DNA of 30,986 nt from Pseudomonadota bacterium (GTDB lineage Bacteria; Desulfobacterota; Desulfovibrionia; Desulfovibrionales; Desulfomicrobiaceae): positions 1 through 30,986 of the forward strand of contig JAEWKZ010000026.1 of NCBI GenBank assembly GCA_023393525.1, read 5' to 3'. The translations under genes and the position numbers were made by a program. The notes under the pieces were generated by a model that saw nothing but the letters and a program-made list of their open reading frames with translations, had not been told where the DNA came from and did not search any database. The stretch's first letter is position 1, and each line of letters opens with the position of its first letter. Below are positions 7,961 through 15,005 of this stretch, piece by piece.

Positions 7961-8902
7961 TCAGCGCAGCTCCGCCGCCCATTTCTCTAGCTCAGGCACA
8001 GTGTCCACGATTTTCTCCTTCAGCAGAAAATCAGCGAACCGGGTGTAGCGTTTGTTGTCCAGCGCTCCGGGGCGCAGGGCGAAGCGGGGCAGGGTGTCCT
8101 TCCAGGCGCGGCGGTTCAGCTCGTCGTCGAGGCTGGCGCGGTCGCCGGAGACGAAGAGCTTCCAGCTCTCGTCAGGATGGTTGATCAGGTATTGCACGCC
8201 TTCCTCAAGCGCGTCGACAAAGGCGCGCAGTTTCGGGTCGGAAAGCGTGTTCGAGGCGGCGACGAGGATCAGTTCGTCGTAGGCGGGCACGCCGTATTCC
8301 TCCACGAAAAAGGCCCTGCCGGGGCGCCCCTCGATGTCCATCTGGTTCAGTTCGAAGTTGCGGAACGCACCGATGACGGCGTCGGTCTGGCCCGTGAACA
8401 GGGACGGGGACAGGGAGAAGTTGACGTTGACCAGCTTCACGTCACTGAGGGTTAGCCTTTCTTTTTCAAGCATCACTTTAAGAAGCGCAGTCTCGAAGCC
8501 ACCCACGGAGTAGCCGATGGTCTTGCCCTTGAGGTCCGCGATGGACTTGATGGGGCCGTCTTTGAGCACGACCAGCGAATTGAGCGGCGTGGCCACGAGG
8601 GTGGCGATACGGGTCAGCGGCAGGCCCTCGCTGACCTGCATCTGGTGCTGATGCTGGTAGGACACGGCGACATCGGCCTGCCCGGCGGCCACGAGCTTGG
8701 GCGGGTCGTTGGGGTTGGAGGGTGCGATGAGCTTCACGTCCAGGCCATGGTTTTTGAAGAAGCCTTTTTCCAGGGCCACGAAGAGAGGCGCATGGTCGGG
8801 GTTCACGAACCAGTCCAGCAGCACGGTCAGCTTTTGGGGCTGGGCTTGGGCCGAGGTGGCGAGGAGGAGAAGGGTTGCAAGGAAAAGGGCGATTTTTTTC
8901 AT
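7961..8902 (-). CDS. thiY: ThiY-like periplasmic binding protein for a thiamin pyrimidine precursor
   Basis: This 313-residue protein has a Sec signal peptide (MKKIALFLAT..., cleavage after AQA at residue 20) followed by an NMT1/THI5-like periplasmic binding domain. Visible family marks are LDWFVNPDHAPLFVALEKG (~29-47), QADVAVSYQHQHQ (~75-87) and GYSVGGFETALLK (~130-142). In bacilli ThiY binds formyl-aminomethyl-pyrimidine for salvage to thiamin. Here it is the last gene of a TPP-riboswitch-led operon that also encodes the matching permease and ATPase, which supports the same role. It is separated from thiX by 403 bp holding repeat elements, so it may have an extra promoter. AAGGAT precedes the ATG by about 6 nt. 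A taurine/nitrate-type SsuA protein is the alternative, but the context argues against it. Confidence 0.85.
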   Translation of the reverse strand: MKKIALFLATLLLLATSAQAQPQKLTVLLDWFVNPDHAPLFVALEKGFFKNHGLDVKLIAPSNPNDPPKLVAAGQADVAVSYQHQHQMQVSEGLPLTRIATLVATPLNSLVVLKDGPIKSIADLKGKTIGYSVGGFETALLKVMLEKERLTLSDVKLVNVNFSLSPSLFTGQTDAVIGAFRNFELNQMDIEGRPGRAFFVEEYGVPAYDELILVAASNTLSDPKLRAFVDALEEGVQYLINHPDESWKLFVSGDRASLDDELNRRAWKDTLPRFALRPGALDNKRYTRFADFLLKEKIVDTVPELEKWAAELR

Positions 8903-8971
8903 TGGGTTATCCTTGGGTTGGGCGCGGTGCGCCGTGGTTTGAAGAAGGGGAAAAGGTTTGAGGTAGTGCGG

Positions 8972-9151
8972 CAGCGCCCCGGTTCGATGCGGGCCGGGGC
9001 CGTCAAAACTCCTTCACCGGCCTCGTACTGCTTTCCCGTCGCTGCTGCCGAACAGACTGGAGCGCTTCGACCGGGAGGCGACGGGAAAACAAACGATGCC
9101 TGGCTCAGTCAAACAGTTGCCGCCCCCGGCCCGCATCGAACCGGAGCGCTG
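8972..9151. repeat. ~180-bp palindromic (MITE/REP-like) element
   Basis: Outer arms 8972-8999 and 9124-9151 are inverted repeats of 28 bp with one mismatch. Inner arms 9032-9042 and 9078-9088 (TTTCCCGTCGC/GCGACGGGAAA) are also inverted around the same centre near 9061. Frames on the two strands translate to related peptides (both contain GSMRAG and, later, CFPVA), so the whole piece is one diverged palindrome. I recall similar peptides as spurious small ORFs in Desulfovibrio genomes, which suggests a dispersed element; this was not checked. Confidence 0.7.
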
Positions 9152-9219
9152 GGCTGGTGTTCCGGTCGGACGGAGAGCGGGAATAAAATTCCTCACAAGC
9201 CCGACACGTCCGCACAGCG

Positions 9220-9290
9220 CTCGCAATGAAGCTTTGGCAACCCGTCATTGCGAGGAGTCTTCGACGTGGCAATCCATGATTCTCCAGTCT
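9220..9290. repeat. Second dispersed-repeat-like sequence with inverted arms
   Basis: CTCGCAATGA (9220-9229) and TCATTGCGAG (9245-9254) are perfect inverted arms. The text CGTCATTGCGAGGAG...GGCAATCCA that follows resembles a short intergenic repeat I recall from many deltaproteobacterial genomes. Copy number was not tested. Confidence 0.5.
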
Positions 9291-9305
9291 TGTTGAAGAC
9301 CGGAC

Positions 9306-10055
9306 TCATTGCATTCCCTGCCTCGGCTGCCAGTAAACCAGCCTGTCCAGGAGGCGGTCGATCAGAAAATAAAGGGCCAGGGACGTGACCGCCAGGACGG
9401 TCAGGGCGGCGAACATGACGTCGATCTGCATGCGGGCGTTGGCGTGGAGCATGTAGAACCCAAGCCCCGCGCTCGATCCCACCCATTCCCCGACCACGGC
9501 TCCGATGGGTGCCACGGCCGTGGCCACGCGCAGGCCCGAGGCGAAGGCGGGCAGGGCCGAGGGGATGATGATGGTGCGCAGCACGGCCAGTGGCTTTGCG
9601 CCCATGATGCGGGCCAGCTCCAGCAGGTCGGGTTCGGTGCGCTGCATGCCGGAGTAAAAGGACGACGCCACCGGAAAAAAGATGATCAGCACCGCCATGC
9701 CCACCTTGGAGGCCATGCCGTAGCCAAGCCACAGTACCAGGATGGGGGCCAGGGCGAAGACAGGGATGGCCTGGCTGACCACCAGCACAGGCAGCATCCA
9801 GCGTTTGAGCAGCGGCGAGAGGATCATGACCAGGGCCGCGCCCGTGCCCAGGATGGTGCCCAGGGCCAGGCCCAGCAGGATTTCCGCGAGGGTCGTGCCC
9901 AGATGGGAGAGCAGCAGCGGAAATTTGTCGATCAGGGCGTGGCCGACGGGCAGTGGTCCGGGCAGGATGTAGGGCGGGGCTCCGGTCAGGGTGACCAGGA
10001 GTTGCCACAGCAGGAGAAAGCCTGTCGTCAGGATCAGGGGGCGCAGGATGTTCAT
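9306..10055 (-). CDS. thiX: ThiX-like ABC transporter permease
   Basis: This 249-residue membrane protein has about six hydrophobic helices and the binding-protein-dependent permease signature in the EAA-loop region (ELARIMGAKPLAVLRTIIIPSALPAF, roughly residues 140-166, with the conserved G after two residues of the loop). It should form the membrane channel for the ThiY ligand with the ThiZ ATPase. The ATG overlaps the thiZ stop codon (ATGA), so it is translationally coupled. It belongs to the nitrate/taurine/HMP permease group; the thiamin assignment rests on the riboswitch-led operon. Confidence 0.85.
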   Translation of the reverse strand: MNILRPLILTTGFLLLWQLLVTLTGAPPYILPGPLPVGHALIDKFPLLLSHLGTTLAEILLGLALGTILGTGAALVMILSPLLKRWMLPVLVVSQAIPVFALAPILVLWLGYGMASKVGMAVLIIFFPVASSFYSGMQRTEPDLLELARIMGAKPLAVLRTIIIPSALPAFASGLRVATAVAPIGAVVGEWVGSSAGLGFYMLHANARMQIDVMFAALTVLAVTSLALYFLIDRLLDRLVYWQPRQGMQ

Positions 10056-10807
10056 GCAGTTTCCCCGTTCATGAGCCGTTTGAGCAGGCTCGCATACAGG
10101 GCGGTCACTTCCGGGTCGCCCGCTTCGCGCGGGGGGAGGGCGGCGGGTTCGATGGTTTCGAGCACCCTCACGGGGCTTCCGCCGAGTACGACAATGCTGT
10201 GCCCAAGGCGCAGCGCCTCCATGGGATCGTGGGTGACCAGCACCACGGTCGCGCCCACGGTCAGACGCGCGGCCAGGTTTTGCAGGCGCACGCGGGTCAG
10301 GGCGTCGAGGGCGGAAAAGGGCTCGTCCATGAGGATGACGGGCCGCTCCTCCATGAGCGTGCGCAAAAGCGCCCCGCGCTGGCGCATGCCCCCGGACAAT
10401 GCAGTGGGCAGCTTGTCCTCGTAGCCGGTCAGGCCCGCCTCCCGGATCAGGGCCAGGGCCTTGGCCTGTTTTTTGCGCGAAAGCTCGCCCCGCAGACGCG
10501 CTCCGAGCAGGACATTGTCCAGCAGCGAGAGCCAGGGCAGGAGCAGGTCGTTCTGGCTCATCCAGGCCACTTGGCTGTCTGTTGTGGGCTCGAAACGAAT
10601 CCGTCCCGTGAAATCAAGGTTCGGCGATCCGGTCATGAGCTTGAGCAGGGTCGACTTGCCGCATCCGCTCGGTCCCAGGATGCAGGTCGTGTGTCCGCCC
10701 GCAAGCGTCAGGGTCAGGTCCGTGAAGAGCGGCTGGCCGTCGAAGTCCAGGTTGATGCCCTCAAGGACGATGTCCGGGGCGGCCTGCTTGGGCGTTGAGA
10801 GGTGCAC
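10052..10807 (-). CDS. thiZ: ThiZ-like ABC transporter ATPase
   Basis: The 251-residue protein is a complete ABC ATPase: Walker A GPSGCGKS (residues 45-52), the Q-loop near WMSQND (82-87), signature LSGGMRQR (137-144), Walker B VILMDEPFSALD (157-168) and the switch His in VTHDP. It would energise import of a thiamin pyrimidine precursor with ThiX and ThiY. The start is the GTG at 10807, only 2 nt after the thiD stop; there is no clear ribosome binding site, which suggests coupling to thiD translation. The family alternatives are the SsuB/TauB ATPases, which look nearly the same, so the name depends on context. Confidence 0.85.
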   Translation of the reverse strand: MHLSTPKQAAPDIVLEGINLDFDGQPLFTDLTLTLAGGHTTCILGPSGCGKSTLLKLMTGSPNLDFTGRIRFEPTTDSQVAWMSQNDLLLPWLSLLDNVLLGARLRGELSRKKQAKALALIREAGLTGYEDKLPTALSGGMRQRGALLRTLMEERPVILMDEPFSALDALTRVRLQNLAARLTVGATVVLVTHDPMEALRLGHSIVVLGGSPVRVLETIEPAALPPREAGDPEVTALYASLLKRLMNGETA

Positions 10808-10809
10808 GG

Positions 10810-11625
10810 CTACTTGAAGAACCGGTGGAAGTGATGCACCGGCCCGTGGCCCCGGCCGATCACGTACGCGGCTCCGGCCTGGATGGCACCGCTTATGTAC
10901 TCCTTGGCGTGGCGCACAGCCGTTTCCACATCTTCGCCCCTGGCCAGGTTCGAGGCGATGGCCGAGGACAGGGTGCAGCCCGTGCCGTGGTTGTTGCGGG
11001 TCGGGATGCGCACGCCGGGCAGGGTGACGACGCGGTGTTCGGGGCCAAGGTACAGGGTGTCGTCGCTGTCGCCCGATTCCAGGTGCCCGCCTTTGACCAG
11101 CACATTTTCGCAGCCCATGGCCGCAAGCTCAGTGAGCGCTTTTAGGGCCGCCTCCTGGGTGGCGATGTCCCGGCCCAGCAGCACCGACGCTTCGGGCAGG
11201 TTGGGCGTGATGAGCGTGGCAAGAGGGATGAGCTCGCTTTTCAGGGCTTCGATGGCCTCGTCCTGCAACAACTTGTCCCCGCTCTGGGCGACCATGACCG
11301 GGTCGAAGACAACGGTTTTGACCCCATGCCGAATCAGGCCCTGCGCCACGGCGCGGATCAGCTCCGGGGAGAAGAGCATGCCGATCTTGACCGCGTCGGC
11401 CCCGATGTCGCCGAGCACCGCGTCCATCTGCGCGGCCACGAAATCCACGGGCACGGCGTGGATGCCGGTCACGCCCAACGTGTTCTGGGCGGTCAGGGCG
11501 GTGATGACGCTCGCCCCGTAGCAGCCGTGGGCCGCGATGGTCTTGAGGTCGGCCTGGATGCCGGCCCCTCCGCCACTGTCGGACCCGGCGATGGTCAATA
11601 CCCGGTGATATGTGCGCTGGTTCAT
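10810..11625 (-). CDS. thiD: Hydroxymethylpyrimidine / HMP-phosphate kinase ThiD
   Basis: This 271-residue ribokinase-fold enzyme phosphorylates HMP to HMP-P and then HMP-PP for thiamin synthesis. Visible family motifs are IAGSDSGGGAGIQADLKT (residues ~11-28), DPVMVAQSGDKLL, TPNLPEA, KGGHL and the ATP/anion-hole motif NNHGTGCTLSSAIA with the catalytic aspartate position replaced as usual by the GTGC segment. The start at 11625 overlaps the thiE stop (ATGA) and fits the usual ThiD N-terminus; the open frame extending to 11727 lies inside thiE. It acts on the pyrimidine imported by ThiXYZ. Confidence 0.95.
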   Translation of the reverse strand: MNQRTYHRVLTIAGSDSGGGAGIQADLKTIAAHGCYGASVITALTAQNTLGVTGIHAVPVDFVAAQMDAVLGDIGADAVKIGMLFSPELIRAVAQGLIRHGVKTVVFDPVMVAQSGDKLLQDEAIEALKSELIPLATLITPNLPEASVLLGRDIATQEAALKALTELAAMGCENVLVKGGHLESGDSDDTLYLGPEHRVVTLPGVRIPTRNNHGTGCTLSSAIASNLARGEDVETAVRHAKEYISGAIQAGAAYVIGRGHGPVHHFHRFFK

Positions 11626-12257
11626 GGATGCTCCTTGGCAGCATGGATGATTTTTTTGAGTTCCGTGGCCGCTTTCCTTGGGTCCGGGGCCGAGACTATG
11701 GCCGAGACCACGGCCACCCCGTCGCACCCTGCGCGGATGATCTCGGCCGCGTTGCCGGGCTTGACGCCGCCGATGCCGACCAGGGGGAGGGATGTTGCCG
11801 CGCGGATGCGGGCGATGCCGTCAAGTCCCAGGGCCGGGGCCGCGTCGGTCTTGGTCGGGGTGGAGAAGACGGGGCTGATCCCGACATAATCCGCGCCTTC
11901 GGCCTGCGCGCGCACGGCGTCGTCCACACATTCGGCCGAGATGCCGATGAGCATGTCCGTTCCGACCAGTCGGCGGGCGTCGGCGATGAGCATGTCGGTC
12001 TGGCCCAGATGCACGCCGTCCGCGTCCACGGCCAGGGCCACGTCGATGCGGTCGTTGATGATCAGCGGAATGTCGGTCCCGGCCAGCACTTCCCGCACGG
12101 CCCGCGCCTCGGCCACGAACTGCCGCGTGGAGCACTCTTTTTCGCGCAGCTGCACGCAGGTCACGCCTCCGGCCACAGCGGCGCGGACGATGTCCACGGT
12201 GGAGCGGCCCAGGGACAGGCCCCGGTCCGTGACCAGATACAGGGACAGATCAGGCAT
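11622..12257 (-). CDS. thiE: Thiamin-phosphate synthase ThiE
   Basis: This 211-residue TIM-barrel enzyme joins HMP-PP and thiazole phosphate into thiamin phosphate. Motifs visible in order are LYLVTDRGL (6-14), TCVQLREKE, LIINDRIDVALAVDADGVHLGQTD, YVGISPVFSTPTK and LPLVGIGGV, covering the pyrophosphate- and thiazole-phosphate-binding loops. The ATG at 12257 overlaps the end of thiM by 8 nt (ATGCCTGA) and gives the normal ThiE N-terminus. It takes products of ThiM and ThiD, its flanking genes, so the three enzymes form a complete salvage line. Confidence 0.95.
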   Translation of the reverse strand: MPDLSLYLVTDRGLSLGRSTVDIVRAAVAGGVTCVQLREKECSTRQFVAEARAVREVLAGTDIPLIINDRIDVALAVDADGVHLGQTDMLIADARRLVGTDMLIGISAECVDDAVRAQAEGADYVGISPVFSTPTKTDAAPALGLDGIARIRAATSLPLVGIGGVKPGNAAEIIRAGCDGVAVVSAIVSAPDPRKAATELKKIIHAAKEHP

Positions 12258-13065
12258 GGTGTTCCTCGCGGATGCGGCAGCCTTGGGCCAGATCTTCGGG
12301 GGAGAGATTGAAGAGGGCGTCCAGAAGAAGGATCTGGAAGGTGCCTGGGCCGTCGGCCTTGTCTCCGGCCCGTTCTCCGGCCAGCCCGAAGAAGGCCAGG
12401 GCCGTGGCCGCTGCGGAGACGGGATCCGGGTCCACGGCGTGGAAGGCTCCGACCAGGGCCGTGGCCGAGCAGCCCGTGCCCGTGACATAGGGCATGAGCC
12501 TGTGCCCGCCTTCGACGATCAGCGTGCGCCGGCCGTCGGTGACGATATCCGTGGGGCCGGTGATGGCCAGGGTCGTGCCCAGTTCGTGGGCCAGGGCTCC
12601 GGCCATTTTGGCCGCGTCCTCGATGGAGTCTGTGGAATCCACGCCCTTGGTCGCGGAGCCCTGGCCGGCCAGGGACAGGATCTCCGAGGCGTTGCCGCGC
12701 ACCACGCTGACCTTAGTCCAGGCCAGGATGGATTTGGCGGTCTCGGTGCGAAGCCCGGTCGCCCCGGAGCCAACCGGATCAAGGATGATGGGTTTGCCCA
12801 GGGCCGAGGCCCTGCGTCCGGCCCTCAGCATGGCCGCGACCCACACGTCGGTCAAAGTGCCGATGTTGAGCACCAGCGCTCCGGCATAGGCGACCATTTC
12901 TTCGACTTCGTTCTCGGCATGGGCCATGACCGGCGACGCGCCGCAGGCCAGGAGCACGTTGGCGGTGTAGTTCATGACCACGAAATTGGTGATATTGTGG
13001 ATCAGGGGCTTGGAACGTTTGATGGCACGCAGATTTTCGGCTGCTTTTTGGGACAGATCGGACAT
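12250..13065 (-). CDS. thiM: Hydroxyethylthiazole kinase ThiM
   Basis: This 271-residue ribokinase-like enzyme phosphorylates the thiazole alcohol for thiamin salvage. Family motifs are HNITNFVVMNYTANVLLACG (23-42), SPVMAHAENEVEEM, ILDPVGSGATGLR, VVRGNASEI and GTGCSATALVGAF near the C-terminus, which holds the catalytic Cys-containing anion hole of this family. The ATG at 13065 is chosen over upstream frame because GAGG lies 7 nt before it and the N-terminus matches the family. It is the first gene after the TPP riboswitch; a CCTCGC at 13103-13108 (minus-strand sense) can pair with its GCGAGG ribosome-binding region. Confidence 0.95.
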   Translation of the reverse strand: MSDLSQKAAENLRAIKRSKPLIHNITNFVVMNYTANVLLACGASPVMAHAENEVEEMVAYAGALVLNIGTLTDVWVAAMLRAGRRASALGKPIILDPVGSGATGLRTETAKSILAWTKVSVVRGNASEILSLAGQGSATKGVDSTDSIEDAAKMAGALAHELGTTLAITGPTDIVTDGRRTLIVEGGHRLMPYVTGTGCSATALVGAFHAVDPDPVSAAATALAFFGLAGERAGDKADGPGTFQILLLDALFNLSPEDLAQGCRIREEHHA

Positions 13066-13137
13066 GGGGCACCTCGCACGAAGAGTTGTGGAGGCAGCGG
13101 CGGCGAGGAAGTTTGCCGACGATGTCGGCCAGTCTTG

Positions 13138-13208
13138 CAATTCCCTTCGCTGGCATGACCCAGATCAGGTTCAACGGGTATCATCTCAGGCTCCTCGCCA
13201 CCCCTGCA
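13138..13208 (-). ncRNA. TPP riboswitch (THI element)
   Basis: Read on the minus strand, the conserved THI-box core is clear: GGGGTG near the 5' end, CTGAGA, TACCCGTTGAACCTGATCTG (20 nt), then GGGTCATGCCAGCGAAGGGA. These include the pyrimidine-sensing CUGAGA bulge and the pyrophosphate-sensing loop. It precedes thiM by about 75 nt. Downstream a GCCGAC-ATC-GTCGGC hairpin and a CCTCGC/GCGAGG pairing that would cover the thiM ribosome binding site suggest control at translation. There is no U-tract terminator. Confidence 0.97.
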
Positions 13209-13220
13209 AAAACTTGTCAT

Positions 13221-13249
13221 TGGCTAGGGCAAGCGTGGGGAGGTGTCAA
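13221..13249 (-). promoter_or_regulatory. Candidate sigma70 promoter of the thi operon
   Basis: On the minus strand TTGACA (13249-13244) is followed after 17 bp by TAGCCA (13226-13221), a weak -10. It sits just before the riboswitch. Confidence 0.45.
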
Positions 13250-13271
13250 GACGGGGCGCGGAAGTTGTGAA

Positions 13272-14066
13272 TCACATGCCTACAGCGCAATCGCGTCCGG
13301 CGGCCTTGGCTTTGTAGAGCGCTTCGTCGGCGCGCAGCAGGGTCGCGTCAATGCTTTCACCGGGGCGGTGCAGGGTGTAGCCGATGCTGATCGTCGGCGT
13401 TTCGACTCCGTCATCGGCCCGGGAGGCGGTGCTCACGTTTTGGCGCAGTCGCTTCGCCACGACCGGAACGCTGGTTTCGTCGCAGGACGGATAGAGAAAC
13501 AAGAATTCCTCGCCGCCCCAGCGCGCGCAGAGGTCGTATTCACGCAGGGAAAGCTCCAGGGCGCGGGCGACGGACTGGAGCAGGCGGTCGCCCGCTGCGT
13601 GTCCTAAGGTGTCGTTGACGGCCTTGAAGTGATCGATGTCGGCGATCATGACCGCGAATTTGCTGGAGGGGTTCCGTACGGCCTGGGCAGCCGCTTCCTC
13701 CAGACGCGCGGTCATGTAGCGCCTGTTGGGCAGGCCGGTCAGGGAATCGAAGTTGGAGGCGCGCTCAAGACGTTCTTTGAGCTGATGCAGCATGGTCTGG
13801 TACTGGTCGCTGATTCGTACTATCTTTTCCAGTTGCCGCACCTTTCTTTCGTAACGACTCATGTAGGACTGGCTGCGTTCGCGCTCGGCGGCCTGGAAAC
13901 GGTCGGCGATGTGGGTCAGCCGGTCCAGGAGGCGCTGTTGATCCTGGTAGCGCTGAAAGAGTTCATCCAGTGCCTCCTTCCATCCTTCGGGAGGCGTCTT
14001 TTGGGAGAGAATGGTCTCGATCCGTTCTTCGAGGAGGTCTTCGGGCATTGTTTCCCGCATGATCAT
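13272..14066 (-). CDS. siaD: SiaD-like diguanylate cyclase (GGDEF)
   Basis: The 264-residue cytosolic protein makes c-di-GMP from two GTP. Residues 30-100 form a helical, probably coiled-coil region; the GGDEF domain follows from DSLTGLPNRR (107-116). The catalytic motif is GGEEF (184-188) and a product-inhibition RxxD site, REYD, lies at 175-178, five residues before it as required. It is the last gene of a four-gene cluster with the order phosphatase, kinase, phosphoprotein, cyclase, as in Pseudomonas siaABCD, where SiaC binds the coiled-coil stalk of SiaD and activates it. Its ATG overlaps the siaC stop (ATGA). An ATG two codons downstream is possible. Confidence 0.92.
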   Translation of the reverse strand: MIMRETMPEDLLEERIETILSQKTPPEGWKEALDELFQRYQDQQRLLDRLTHIADRFQAAERERSQSYMSRYERKVRQLEKIVRISDQYQTMLHQLKERLERASNFDSLTGLPNRRYMTARLEEAAAQAVRNPSSKFAVMIADIDHFKAVNDTLGHAAGDRLLQSVARALELSLREYDLCARWGGEEFLFLYPSCDETSVPVVAKRLRQNVSTASRADDGVETPTISIGYTLHRPGESIDATLLRADEALYKAKAAGRDCAVGM

Positions 14067-14440
14067 GCCTTCGGGGCTATGGTGAAGGGAAAGGTGCAGT
14101 CTTCCTTGAATTCCTCGGCCAATTCGCCAACGCGTTCGTTCTCCGGATCATAGCTCCAGTGGACGCTGACAGGGCGGCCGCCCTGGTGGGATTCCTCTAG
14201 TCGATCGAAGATGTCCATCATGGCCCTGATGCTGCTTGTGTTCAGATATACCAGTTCCAGGTCGAAATTCAACGGTCTGTCGCTGTTGTCCAAAAAAGAT
14301 TCGATCCAGTCGATGATGGGCTGGAAGAATTCAAAGGGATTCTCCGGATAGGAGTCTCCCGCCATGAAAACGCGCCCCTGTCCACCGTCGGCGCGGACTT
14401 CCGGAGTGCTGGGAGTCTGGGTGATCTCTAGAGTGTTCAT
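14063..14440 (-). CDS. siaC: SiaC-like regulatory phosphoprotein (DUF1987)
   Basis: The 125-residue protein matches the SiaC/DUF1987 family in length and motifs: the N-terminal ITQTPSTPEV strand, SYPENPFEFFQPIIDWI (30-46) and FDLELVYLNTSSIRAMMDIFD (59-79). Thr68 in YLNTSS falls exactly where Pseudomonas SiaC is phosphorylated (T68). In that system SiaB phosphorylates SiaC, SiaA dephosphorylates it, and the unphosphorylated form activates SiaD. All four partners are adjacent here. It starts 28 nt after siaB and overlaps siaD. Confidence 0.9.
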   Translation of the reverse strand: MNTLEITQTPSTPEVRADGGQGRVFMAGDSYPENPFEFFQPIIDWIESFLDNSDRPLNFDLELVYLNTSSIRAMMDIFDRLEESHQGGRPVSVHWSYDPENERVGELAEEFKEDCTFPFTIAPKA

Positions 14441-14468
14441 GTTCTTCTCGCAGGGTATATTGAAAATT

Positions 14469-15005
14469 TTACAACACGACGCGCAGGCTCAGGAAACTGC
14501 GCTCGGCGTCGATTTCACGCACCATGGCGCACAAGGGGAGAGTCGCCTTGCGGGCCATGTCGATGAGGCCAAGGCCCGCGCTGCCGTTCAGACCTTCGCG
14601 CGGCTGGCGCAGTTGGGTCTTGAAGAGCGCCTTGAGCGCGGCACGATCCAGTCCTGTCAACCCCTCCACGCGGGCTTTCAGGGCGATGCCGTCGTCGCGG
14701 GCGACAACGTTGCCCGCGCTGATCACGTAGTGGTCGTCCTCACGGGACACGATGATGGCCGCATTGGACGCACCCGTCAGTTCCGGGTGCTGGTCCGCGT
14801 AACGGCGGATGTTTTGGGTCATTTCGATATAGACGGAAAAAATGTCGGACACCGCGCTGGGCGCTTCCTGTTGATGATTCAGATAGTCGCGCAGGGCGCG
14901 GCCGATTTCCTCGATCAGGGCGGCGTTGATGGGGCCGTTGAAACAGACCATGATTCTCTGGCGGTCGAAGATTTCCCGAAGGTCGTAAAGGTCGGGGGTG
15001 CTCAT
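14469..15005 (-). CDS. siaB: SiaB-like protein kinase (DUF6272, GHKL-type)
   Basis: The 178-residue protein resembles SiaB, an anti-sigma-factor-like kinase. An N-box-like helix is visible at YIEMTQNIRRYA (59-70; E61 and N65 the likely Mg-ATP residues), and a G-box-like SAGLGLIDMARK at 142-153. Such kinases phosphorylate the SiaC threonine. Its ATG overlaps the siaA stop codon (ATGA). The function as a SiaC kinase is transferred from the Pseudomonas system through conserved gene order. Confidence 0.88.
   Translation of the reverse strand: MSTPDLYDLREIFDRQRIMVCFNGPINAALIEEIGRALRDYLNHQQEAPSAVSDIFSVYIEMTQNIRRYADQHPELTGASNAAIIVSREDDHYVISAGNVVARDDGIALKARVEGLTGLDRAALKALFKTQLRQPREGLNGSAGLGLIDMARKATLPLCAMVREIDAERSFLSLRVVL

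Larger units (their letters stand above)
8903..9305. other. 403-bp thiX-thiY spacer filled with repeat elements
   Basis: No convincing gene is present, although short frames are open on both strands. The spacer contains a ~180-bp imperfect palindrome (8972-9151) and a second, shorter repeat-like piece (9220-9290). The last 20 bp before thiX (9284-9303) hold a small hairpin GTCTT-CAAC-AAGAC. All other genes of this operon overlap or nearly touch, so the spacer looks like an insertion. Confidence 0.7.

Noticed and set aside
9014..9296. Short frames on both strands in the thiX-thiY spacer
   Set aside because: They are translations of the palindromic repeat, which is why the two strands give similar peptides; no start signals.
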